A stretch of DNA of 64,000 nt from an uncultured Alistipes sp. (lineage in GTDB: Bacteria; Bacteroidota; Bacteroidia; Bacteroidales; Rikenellaceae). Position 1 is the stretch's first letter, and each line of letters opens with the position of its first letter. The DNA lies in assembly GCA_910577475.1 (NCBI GenBank), contig CAJTLJ010000009.1, forward strand, positions 44,933-108,932. The letters run 5' to 3'. This document shows positions 28,437 through 36,296 of the stretch, piece by piece. The notes beneath the pieces were generated by a model that was not told the DNA's origin, did not search any database, and was given only the letters and a program-made list of their open reading frames with translations. A program made the position numbers and the translations under genes.

Positions 28437-28472
28437 CCCAATCAAAGAAATTCAGAGAATAATTTTTAGACG

Positions 28473-28889
28473 ATGGAACTGAAGGAAATTTTAGCGATCT
28501 CGGGCTGGCCCGGATTGTATAAGTATGTAGCCCGCTCGCAGCGCGGCGTGATCGTGGAGTCGCTCGCCGACGGCAAGCGCATGAACGCCGCTCTGGCATC
28601 GAAGATGAGCGCCCTGACCGAGATTTCGATGTTCACCGAGAACGAGGATATCGCGCTGGCCGACGTGCTGACGAAGATCTACGCCTACACGGGCGGCAAA
28701 GAGGCGATCAGCCACAAGGAGGCTCCCGAGAAGATCAAGGCCTACATGGCCGAGGTGCTGCCCGACTACGACCGCGACCGCGTGCATGTGTCGGACATGA
28801 AGAAGCTCTTCTCGTGGTACAATATCCTGGTGGCTGCCGGCATGACCGAGTTCAAGCTGCCCGAGGAGGAGACTGCCGAACAGGAGTAA
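28473..28889 (+). CDS. DUF5606 domain protein
   Basis: 138 aa, full family length: MELKEILAISGWPGLYKYV at the start, DVLTKIYAY and MKKLFSWYNIL further on. Conserved across Bacteroidetes, function unknown. Follows mscS and ends in a strong terminator. Confidence 0.85.
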   Translation: MELKEILAISGWPGLYKYVARSQRGVIVESLADGKRMNAALASKMSALTEISMFTENEDIALADVLTKIYAYTGGKEAISHKEAPEKIKAYMAEVLPDYDRDRVHVSDMKKLFSWYNILVAAGMTEFKLPEEETAEQE

Positions 28890-28902
28890 CCGTCCGGACA
28901 TG

Positions 28903-28940
28903 AAAAAGGCGGGCAGAGTGCACCTCTGCCCGCCTTTTTT
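28903..28940. terminator. Bidirectional terminator between DUF5606 gene and argS
   Basis: A-run, stem GGCGGGCAGAG (28908-28918) with CTCTGCCCGCC (28924-28934), T-run. Serves both convergent genes. Confidence 0.85.
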
Positions 28941-28955
28941 TGCTTGTCCCTGCGG

Positions 28956-30737
28956 CTACATCCGCTCGGGAACTTCGATGCCCAGCAGCTGCATGGCGTG
29001 CCGGATGGTGCGGGCCACCTGCTCGGCCAGTTGCAGACGCATGCGGCGGACCTCGGCGTCCTCCTCCTTGAGGATGGAGTGGTCGTGGTAGTAGCCGTTG
29101 AAGAGCTTGGCCAGATCGTAGGCATAGGCGCCGATGATGGAGGGGGCGAAATTCTCGCCGGCCGAAGCGACGATGGCGGGGTAGTCGTTCAGCGCCTTGA
29201 TGAGCCCGATCTCCTCGGGCAGGCACTCCGCATGGGCCGCAGCCCGGCAGTCGATGCCCGATTCGGCGGCCTTGCGCAGGATCGAGCGGATGCGTGCGTG
29301 GGTGTACTGGATGAAAGGACCCGTGTTGCCGTTGAAGTCGATCGACTCCCGCGGGTCGAAAAGCATGGTCTTCTTGGGGTCGACCTTCAGGATGAAATAT
29401 TTCAGGGCGCCCAGACCGACCATCGTGGCTACGGCGTTGGCCTCCTGCTCGGAGCAGCCGTCCAGCTTGCCCAGTTCGTCCGACATCTCGCGGGCCGTCG
29501 ACACCATCTTCTCGATCAGGTCGTCGGCATCGACCACGGTGCCCTCGCGCGACTTCATCTTGCCCTCGGGCAGTTCGACCATGCCGTAGGAGAGGTGGGT
29601 GATGTGGTCGCTCCAGTCGGCATAGCCCAACTTCTTGAGCACGAGCTTCAGCACCTGGAAGTGGTAGTTCTGCTCGTTGCCCACCACGTAGATCATGTCG
29701 TCGAGCTTGTTGTCCTCGAAACGACGGTAGGCCGTGCCGAGGTCCTGCGTCATGTAGACCGAGGTGCCGTCGCCGCGCAGAAGCAGCTTCTGATCCAGCC
29801 CGTCGGCCTCCAGGTCGATCCATACCGAGTTGTCCTCCTTGCGGAAGAAGACCCCCTTCTGCAACCCCTCCTCCACGAGGCTCTTGCCCAGCAGGTAGGT
29901 TTGCGATTCGTAATAAACCTTGTCGAAATCGACGCCCAGCGCCTTGTAGGTGACGTCGAAACCTTCGTAGACCCAGCCGTTCATGGTCTCCCAGAGCGAG
30001 TAGACCTCGGGATCCTTGGCCTCCCAGCGGCGCAGCATCTCCTGTGCCTCCAGCATGATGGGGGCACTCTTCTTGGCCTCCTCCTCGCTCTGCCCGGCGG
30101 CGATCAGCTCCTGGATCTGCGCTTTATAATGCTTGTCGAACTCGACGTAGTATTTGCCCACCAGGTGGTCGCCCTTCATGCCCGACGACGCGGGTGTCTC
30201 GCCGTTGCCGTAGAGCTTCCAGGCCAGCATCGACTTGCAGATGTGGATGCCGCGGTCGTTCACCAGATTGGCCTTGATGACGCGGTGTCCGTTGGCCTTC
30301 AGGATCTGCGCCACGGAGTAGCCCAGCAGGTTGTTGCGGATGTGACCCAGGTGCAGGGGCTTGTTCGTGTTGGGCGACGAGTACTCGATCATGATCGTCC
30401 GGCCCGTTGCCGGAGCCTCGCCGAAATGCTCGTCGGCGCGGATCTCCTCGAAACGTGCGGTCCAGCAGTCGTCGGCCAGCGAGAGATTCAGAAATCCCTT
30501 GATGACGTTGTATGCCTTGATCTCGGGGGTGTTCGCAACGATATGCTCTCCGATCTCTGCGGCGGTCGCTTCGGGCGATTTCCGGCTTCGTCGCAGCAGG
30601 GGGAACACGACTGTCGTGTAGTCGCCCTCGAACTCCTTGCGGGTTTTCTGAATCTGCAACTGCTCGCCTTCGAGCTTGCCGTAAAGCGCCTCGACCGAAC
30701 GGAGGACCGCTTGCGAAATAAACTCTTCGATCTTCAT
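28956..30737 (-). CDS. argS: Arginyl-tRNA synthetase
   Basis: 593 aa. Class I synthetase with an N-terminal ArgRS additional domain, HIGH-type motif in SPNTNKPLHLGHIRNN (HLGH 129-132), the KMSKS-site region as MKSREGTVV, and the helical anticodon-binding domain at the C terminus ending in a methionine-proximal PERM. Charges tRNA-Arg. -7 box at 30764-30771. Confidence 0.97.
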   Translation of the reverse strand: MKIEEFISQAVLRSVEALYGKLEGEQLQIQKTRKEFEGDYTTVVFPLLRRSRKSPEATAAEIGEHIVANTPEIKAYNVIKGFLNLSLADDCWTARFEEIRADEHFGEAPATGRTIMIEYSSPNTNKPLHLGHIRNNLLGYSVAQILKANGHRVIKANLVNDRGIHICKSMLAWKLYGNGETPASSGMKGDHLVGKYYVEFDKHYKAQIQELIAAGQSEEEAKKSAPIMLEAQEMLRRWEAKDPEVYSLWETMNGWVYEGFDVTYKALGVDFDKVYYESQTYLLGKSLVEEGLQKGVFFRKEDNSVWIDLEADGLDQKLLLRGDGTSVYMTQDLGTAYRRFEDNKLDDMIYVVGNEQNYHFQVLKLVLKKLGYADWSDHITHLSYGMVELPEGKMKSREGTVVDADDLIEKMVSTAREMSDELGKLDGCSEQEANAVATMVGLGALKYFILKVDPKKTMLFDPRESIDFNGNTGPFIQYTHARIRSILRKAAESGIDCRAAAHAECLPEEIGLIKALNDYPAIVASAGENFAPSIIGAYAYDLAKLFNGYYHDHSILKEEDAEVRRMRLQLAEQVARTIRHAMQLLGIEVPERM

Positions 30738-30763
30738 GTCTTTTGTTTGATGAAATTAGACGA

Positions 30764-30771
30764 CAAATTTA
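30764..30771 (-). promoter_or_regulatory. argS -7 box
   Basis: TAAATTTG on the minus strand, 26 bases before the start. Confidence 0.55.
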
Positions 30772-30950
30772 GTGTTTTTTTCTCATATGCGGGCCCCCGG
30801 TCCGAAAGTTTTTGGGGCTCTCCGCTTTTTCGTCAGTCGTTCCCGCCCGGCAAATTGCATGTAAACTTGCTTTTGCTCTCGCTTATTCGTATCTTTGAGA
30901 TTGCCCGAAGATATTTATTTGGACATAAACGACTTAGAAAAGAATCATAT

Positions 30951-31041
30951 AAAAAGGGGCAACGGATAAGTAAGTTGCAAGTGTTTAAGAACACTTCATT
31001 TTTCCGGCATCCAAATAACTCTTTTAGCTATCGCAAAGATA
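30951..31041 (-). ncRNA. Putative small RNA unit B
   Basis: Minus strand: -7 box TATCTTTG (31034-31041), then about 77 nt down to a T-rich end at 30951. Two hairpins: AAGTGTT/AACACTT with a short loop, then GCAAC/GTTGC around the loop TTACTTATCC, followed by CCCTTTTT as in a terminator. It is a diverged copy of unit A 163 bases away. Bases that pair in one copy change together in the other (GCAAC/GTTGC against CGAT/ATTG), which supports an RNA. Not recognised as a known family. Confidence 0.45.
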
Positions 31042-31112
31042 GTATTTTTTTCGTATATTTAATGCAGTGGGAAATAATTGCTTGACTGCAAGCGATATGA
31101 GAAAATCATCGT

Positions 31113-31204
31113 GAAAAAAGGCAATGGATAAGTAAATCGTAAAGTGTGTAAGATCACTTCATTTTCACGATTTCAAACAACTCGTTAATCTTATTGCAAA
31201 AGTA
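31113..31204 (-). ncRNA. Putative small RNA unit A
   Basis: Minus strand: -7 box TACTTTTG (31197-31204), then about 77 nt to a six-T run at 31113-31118. Hairpin AAGTG/CACTT, then CGAT/ATTG around the same loop TTACTTATCC as unit B. A longer pairing ATCGTGAAAA/TTTTCACGAT also brackets most of the unit. The rest of 30772-31239 holds no gene that I can see. Confidence 0.45.
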
Positions 31205-31239
31205 ATTCTTTTTGCGTTATTCGCAATATCTATAACGAT

Positions 31240-31880
31240 TTATTTTTCATTTTTTGACATTTCGATTTGTTCGGCGTTCTTTGCAGCCAAGACCTGTTTG
31301 GCATTGAGACGCGAAACCACCTTTTTGCCTGTTCTGGCTTCGAGTTCCAGTCGGGCATTGCGGGCGATCGTGCCACCTTGCCGTGCGACCGCTTTGTGTG
31401 CCGCCAGCGTTCGGGGCTCGGTTACCTCGGTTATGTCTTTGGTAGATGCCTCCGCGAGCATATTGAGAATCAGCTCGGTGCTGGTCATGTTGTCCGCAAG
31501 TTCTCTTTATGCAGTCCCTTGTACGCCTTGTACTCGCGTGTGGTAAAACCCGACCACGTATTGGTAATTATGTCGGTCAGCGTAGCGAACTGCTGCCCCT
31601 CCTGCACTCCGCGCTTTTTCCATGCGTCGGTCAAGTCCTTGCGCACCTCGATCGCTTTTAATCGCTGATTGATCCAGTTGTCCGAATACCCCAATTGCTT
31701 ATAATCGGCCATCGCCTGCTGAATCGACAATTCGGGGTCCTGCATCTGGTCGAGACGGTCGGCAGCGACTTGAGCCATCCACTGCTTGAATGGCTCCGCT
31801 TTCGGCGACGGGATCGACGAATGATACGGAACATTCCCTGCGCCGTTGCGCAATTCACTTTCTGGCGACCTCCGTTTGTT
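31240..31880 (-). pseudogene. BRO family (Bro-N) phage antirepressor-like protein, broken
   Basis: The C-terminal two thirds of a BRO-family protein are recognisable: IPSPKAEPFKQWMAQVAADR, YSDNWINQRLKAIEVRKDLT, AWKKRGVQEG, then in another frame MTSTELILNMLAEASTKDI and NARLELEARTGKKVVS. The two frames join at about 31494, where one base (a C on the plus strand) has been lost: LR-DNM would be expected. Upstream, a stop at 31881-31883 lies before the BRO N-terminal DNA-binding domain, which is gone. Such genes occur in phages and mobile elements. Remnant, surely non-functional as a full protein. Confidence 0.8.
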
Positions 31881-32026
31881 TTAGATGATGCCGCGATTCT
31901 CTACTACAAGCCATATCGGCGTTTCCACATATGAAAAACAAGTGCTTACAAAATAAATATAGATTATACCTATTAAAAAGTTGAACAAAAAATCAGAAAA
32001 AGAGTAGAACGAAAGAATAAAAATGC

Positions 32027-32034
32027 TACCTTTG
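32027..32034 (+). promoter_or_regulatory. -7 box of the B12 operon
   Basis: TACCTTTG, just before the cobalamin riboswitch. The 31884-32026 stretch upstream is AT-rich with no gene seen. Confidence 0.55.
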
Positions 32035-32042
32035 TACCAGTC

Positions 32043-32215
32043 AAGTTTCCATAGGCGTACCGCCTGCATGGAATTAAAAGGGAATTCGGTGAAAATCCGA
32101 GCTGTACCTGCAGCTGTAAGTCCCCGCAAATGTTTGTCGCATTCTTTGCCACTGGTGTAAACTGGGAAGGCGCGACAAATGGGACGAGTCAGAAGACCTG
32201 CTTGATGAGCAATGT
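32043..32215 (+). promoter_or_regulatory. Cobalamin (AdoCbl) riboswitch
   Basis: All main blocks are present in order: AAAAGGGAATTCGGTGAAA with TCCGAGCTGTACC (32087-32108), GCAGCTGTAAGTCC, GCCACTG (32148-32155), ACTGGGAAGGCG, and the B12 box GAGTCAGAAGACCTGC (32186-32201). Cobalamin binding is expected to switch off the downstream surface-protein genes. The 170-base tail to the first ATG holds the expression platform, probably masking the start region as in other Bacteroidetes. Confidence 0.93.
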
Positions 32216-32384
32216 GATTCAGCGACCACGGGTAATTGGCGCTCGATCAAAATGAAACAAGGTTTGACGACGATACCTCGCATTTCTTTTTGATAACTTG
32301 TCCGCACCCGTTCGTTGCGAATCCATCGCAAGGAACGATTTGACGTGTGCGTACCTTTTGTTTAACTTTTTAATAAACAAGGTT

Positions 32385-33317
32385 ATGAAAAAGAATTTCA
32401 GATTAATGGCAATGGCCATTGCTGCAATGGCCGCCGTAACGTTCTCCGCTTGCAATGCGGATGACGATTTTTTCGCAGAACCTCTGCATGACGAAGCGGC
32501 TCCCGACACCCGAGCCAATGTGGAAAGTGAATGGGTTACAGTGACTTTCGATGATGTATCCTCCAATCAGCTTGCCGGTCCGACTTCCTATGGTGCCAAT
32601 CTATACGATGGCTACACTGGATCGAATCCGACCCGTTTCACCACCTACACCGACCGAGCAGCTCGGCTTTTCAACATCGTATACGGATTGAATGAAGACG
32701 GTTACGGAGGCACGTATAATTATTGGAACGGAGGTATTGCCGTTTCGAACTGGAATATCCGCTCCAACGTCGACGGTCATTCGGGCGATTGGTGGTATTC
32801 CTACCAAAACCAATGCAGCGTTTACAATACGGCGTCCGTAGATAATGCCAATGAAAATGCCGGACACAGCGGATCGAATTTCGGCGTGGTTTACGGATAT
32901 ACCGACACTTACTCGGGATTCATCGCTTGTGCGCAGATGTCGCTGGCAAACAATGCGGAACGCAAGTTCGACCGAATGTATGTCTGCAACTCTTCTTACG
33001 CATACGGCGTAATCGTCAATGGCAACAGCTTCACGCAGGGCAGCTTACCGAGCAAGAACGGTTGGTTCAAGCTGGTGGTTCGCGGTTATAAGACCGGAGC
33101 TACGGCTCCTGTGGCGACGGACGAAATCTATCTTGCGGACTATCGGAACGAAAGCAATGTTTGTCTTACCGAGTGGACGTTATTCGATCTGACGAACATC
33201 AAAAAACAGGCCGTAAATCGTATCGAGTTCGATTTCGTGGGTTCGGATTCAGGAGCCTACGGGTTGAACACGCCGGCTTATGTCTGCATTGACGACGTTC
33301 GTATTTCTAGAAACTAA
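32385..33317 (+). CDS. DUF4465 lipoprotein of the B12 operon
   Basis: 310 aa. Lipoprotein signal (TFSAC), an acidic spacer, then DUF4465 (NLYDGYTGSNPTRFTTYTD, GDWWYSYQNQ, SNFGVVYGYTDT, ending VCIDDVRIS), a beta-rich carbohydrate-binding-like fold. Often encoded next to BtuG in Bacteroidetes B12 loci, where such surface lipoproteins help catch cobalamin. First gene after the riboswitch. Start at 32385 by its signal peptide. Confidence 0.85.
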   Translation: MKKNFRLMAMAIAAMAAVTFSACNADDDFFAEPLHDEAAPDTRANVESEWVTVTFDDVSSNQLAGPTSYGANLYDGYTGSNPTRFTTYTDRAARLFNIVYGLNEDGYGGTYNYWNGGIAVSNWNIRSNVDGHSGDWWYSYQNQCSVYNTASVDNANENAGHSGSNFGVVYGYTDTYSGFIACAQMSLANNAERKFDRMYVCNSSYAYGVIVNGNSFTQGSLPSKNGWFKLVVRGYKTGATAPVATDEIYLADYRNESNVCLTEWTLFDLTNIKKQAVNRIEFDFVGSDSGAYGLNTPAYVCIDDVRISRN

Positions 33318-33363
33318 TTAAATAACCGGAGATGGCTCGTCTCCATTTCCACTTGTTTGATCC

Positions 33364-34446
33364 ATGACAAAGCGTATATTTTATTTTTTATTCGCACTCC
33401 TATTGACCTCATGTATGGGGTATGGTCCCATCGACGAGGAAACGTTTTATATAGACGGCAATTTCGGTGACGGAAGCGAGGTTACAGGCAAGGGGTTGTT
33501 CATTACCAACGAGGGGAACTTCATGTACGGCAATGCGTCGTTATCCTACTACGATCCCGAAACGAAACGGGTGGAGAACGAGGTATTCGCCCGTGCCAAT
33601 GCCCAGAAATTAGGCGACGTGGCGCAGTCGATGACCATGCACGGCGGTCTGGGCTGGATTGTAGTGAACAACTCGGGCGTCATCTTCGCCATCGACCCCA
33701 ATACGTTCAAGGAGGTGGGACGCATTACGGGTTTTACCTCGCCGAGATACATTCATTTCCTATCGGACGAAAAAGCCTATGTGACGCAGATATGGGATCC
33801 GCGCATCTATATCGTCAATCCCAAGACCTACCAGATTACAGGGTACGTCGAGACAGACATGGACTACGAATCGGGTTCTACGGAGCAGATGGTGCAATAC
33901 GGCAAATACGTCTTTACAAATTGCTGGTCGTACCAGAACCGTATTCTGAAAATAGACACTGAAACTGATGAGGTTGTCGATGAACTGGTCGTGGGTATCC
34001 AACCCACCTCGCTGGTAATGGATTGCAACAATAAGATGTGGACGATTACCGACGGCGGTTACGAAGGATCGCCCTACGGGCACGAGGCGCCGTCGCTCTA
34101 TCGCATCGACGCCGAGACGTTCAAAATCGAAAAGCAGTTCAAGTTCAAGTTCGGCGACTGGCCCTCGGAGGTGCAGCTGAACGGAACGAAAGACAAGGTC
34201 TACTGGCTCAACAATTCGGTTTGGTGCATGGGTGTGACAGCCGATCGTGTGCCGGTAAAACCGTTTCTCGAATATCATAACACACTTTACTACGGATTGA
34301 CTATCAATCCCGTAAACGGCGACGTCTATATCGCCGATGCCATCGACTACGTGCAGAACGGCGTGGTGCTGCGCTATTCGGCCGAGGGCGAGTTGCTCGA
34401 CACTTTTACCGTCGGCATCATTCCGGGAGCTTTTTGCTGGAGATAA
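33364..34446 (+). CDS. btuG: BtuG-type cell-surface cobalamin-binding lipoprotein (DUF5074)
   Basis: 360 aa. Lipobox LLTSC, then a seven-bladed beta-propeller of the YncE/DUF5074 type (GLFITNEGNFMYGNASLSYY, FTNCWSYQNRILKIDTETDEV, GLTINPVNGDVYIADAIDY). BtuG proteins bind B12 very tightly on the cell surface and hand it to BtuB. Placement between a cobalamin riboswitch and btuB supports the call. Gap of 46 bases to the previous gene. Confidence 0.87.
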   Translation: MTKRIFYFLFALLLTSCMGYGPIDEETFYIDGNFGDGSEVTGKGLFITNEGNFMYGNASLSYYDPETKRVENEVFARANAQKLGDVAQSMTMHGGLGWIVVNNSGVIFAIDPNTFKEVGRITGFTSPRYIHFLSDEKAYVTQIWDPRIYIVNPKTYQITGYVETDMDYESGSTEQMVQYGKYVFTNCWSYQNRILKIDTETDEVVDELVVGIQPTSLVMDCNNKMWTITDGGYEGSPYGHEAPSLYRIDAETFKIEKQFKFKFGDWPSEVQLNGTKDKVYWLNNSVWCMGVTADRVPVKPFLEYHNTLYYGLTINPVNGDVYIADAIDYVQNGVVLRYSAEGELLDTFTVGIIPGAFCWR

Positions 34447-34459
34447 AAATCATCGGATT

Positions 34460-36277
34460 ATGAAAAAACTTTACACTCTCTTTTTGATTACGGTCTTTCT
34501 TGCGGGATGCAACAAGGACGGGCAGGTCGAAATCGACCAGCCGATGACGCCGCAAATCACGCTCGACAGCGAGGATGGAATCTATACGGTAAAAGTCGGC
34601 CGCGAACTGACCATCGCCCCAACGGTGCAGTATGCAGAAAACGCCCTTTTCTCGTGGACGTTGGACGGGAAACTGCTCTCCACGGAACCGACATTGACCC
34701 ATACATGGAGCGAAGCGGCCGAAGTGTACGTAATGTTCACGGTGCAGAACGAAAACGGCAAGGCCGAAGAGGAGTTGAAAGTGGTGGTGTTGGAGATGGC
34801 TCCACCGGTCATTTCGCTGGCTCTGCCGTCAAAAGGGTTGAAGGTACTGCAAAACACGGACTACATCTTTACACCCGATATTCAGAACTCCGATTTGGAG
34901 GAGTTTCGATGCGAATGGCTGCGCGAGGGCGAGGTCGTGTCCGAAAGCGTAACCTATACGTTCAACGAGGCGGAGCTTGGCACCTATACGGTTGTTTGCC
35001 ACGCTTCGAATATCGACGGCGAGACGACGAAAGAGATTACGCTCGAAGTCGTGGACGAACTCCCTTACGAAGTTTTCTTCCACACACAATCCATCTTCCG
35101 GACATCGACGGACCGCTATGTTTATATCGGCACGCCGATCTTCCTCGAACCGCAGCTCTCCTATTTCGACAATCCGCAGTTTGTATGGAGCGTGGACGGC
35201 GAGACGGTTCCCGATGCCGTAGCGCGCATGTTCCGGTACACACCGACTGAAGCGGGAGAGCATATCGTCCGGGTTACGGTAAGCGAAGCGAAGCAGCAGG
35301 CCAAACAACTTACCCGCAACATTATCCGTGCCGAAACGGCGTTCACGGCCGAGGTAAAGGTTACCTGCGTCGATGCTGCGCAAGAGGACCGCTACCGTCC
35401 GGCCACGGGAGACAGTTCTCCGCTGTGGAACAAGGTATGGGAATATACACCTGCTCCGGGACAGTTCGTCGGCGAGATGAAGACGGGCGGGTTCGACGGC
35501 ACGGAGACGACGCAGGAGGCAGCTGTAGCTTATGCCGAGGGGCGTCTGAAAGAGAAGATATGGGTGTCGCTTGGTGCTTTCGGCGGCTACATCGTCGTAG
35601 GCTTCGACCATAGTATCCCCAAACGGGCGACGGCTGAGGGCGAATACGACTTCACGATTCAGGGCAACGCTTTCGACGGATCGTCGGAACCGGGTATCGT
35701 TTGGGTTATGCAGGACATCAATAAAAACGGCGAGCCCGATGACGAGTGGTACGAACTGCGCGGCAGCGACACGGATAAGGAGGGGACTATTCAGAATTAC
35801 GCTGTCACTTATTATCGTCCCGCCGGCAAACAGATGGACGTGCAGTGGACCGATTCGGAGGGCAAATCGGGGTGCATCGATTACCTGATTACTTACCATC
35901 AGCAGGATTATTACTATCCTGCTTGGATCAAATCGGATACCTACACTCTTTACGGAACCCGTCTGGCTCCGAACAATGTGCAGGACCCGACCACTGGATA
36001 CTGGGATAATCAATCCTATGGCTGGGGGTATGTCGACAATTTCAGCGAAACAGACAACCTCGGCGGCGACGTGGTAGACGGCAGCGGCCAGACCAATGGC
36101 TTCCGCATCGCCAATGCCATGTATCGTGACGGCACGCCGGTCGATCTCCAATACGTGGACTTCATCAAGATTCAGACGGGCGTGCAGGTCAAGAGCGGCT
36201 GGCTCGGAGAGGTCTCGACGGAGGTATTCTCTTTCTCGGATTTGTCCGTTGCGACCGATAACGAAAACAATAAATAA
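34460..36277 (+). CDS. PKD-like domain surface lipoprotein of the B12 operon
   Basis: 605 aa. Lipobox FLAGC. Three or four immunoglobulin/PKD-like repeats follow (each with a W-x-x-x-G strand such as FSWTLDGKLL and FVWSVDGETV, and a TYTV or HIVRVTV end), then a C-terminal domain of about 280 residues with EWYELRGSD and GGDVVDGS. This type recurs in Bacteroidetes B12 loci with unknown role, perhaps as a surface stalk or an additional receptor. Start at 34460 by its signal peptide, 13 bases after btuG. Confidence 0.75.
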   Translation: MKKLYTLFLITVFLAGCNKDGQVEIDQPMTPQITLDSEDGIYTVKVGRELTIAPTVQYAENALFSWTLDGKLLSTEPTLTHTWSEAAEVYVMFTVQNENGKAEEELKVVVLEMAPPVISLALPSKGLKVLQNTDYIFTPDIQNSDLEEFRCEWLREGEVVSESVTYTFNEAELGTYTVVCHASNIDGETTKEITLEVVDELPYEVFFHTQSIFRTSTDRYVYIGTPIFLEPQLSYFDNPQFVWSVDGETVPDAVARMFRYTPTEAGEHIVRVTVSEAKQQAKQLTRNIIRAETAFTAEVKVTCVDAAQEDRYRPATGDSSPLWNKVWEYTPAPGQFVGEMKTGGFDGTETTQEAAVAYAEGRLKEKIWVSLGAFGGYIVVGFDHSIPKRATAEGEYDFTIQGNAFDGSSEPGIVWVMQDINKNGEPDDEWYELRGSDTDKEGTIQNYAVTYYRPAGKQMDVQWTDSEGKSGCIDYLITYHQQDYYYPAWIKSDTYTLYGTRLAPNNVQDPTTGYWDNQSYGWGYVDNFSETDNLGGDVVDGSGQTNGFRIANAMYRDGTPVDLQYVDFIKIQTGVQVKSGWLGEVSTEVFSFSDLSVATDNENNK

Positions 36278-36296
36278 CCAGAAACTATATAAAATT

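Noticed and set aside
28944..31085. Long open frame opposite argS
   Set aside because: argS is intact and runs the other way; this frame also crosses its promoter.
30951..31204. Tandem repeats as a CRISPR array
   Set aside because: Only two diverged units with promoter boxes and hairpins, no spacers and no cas genes.
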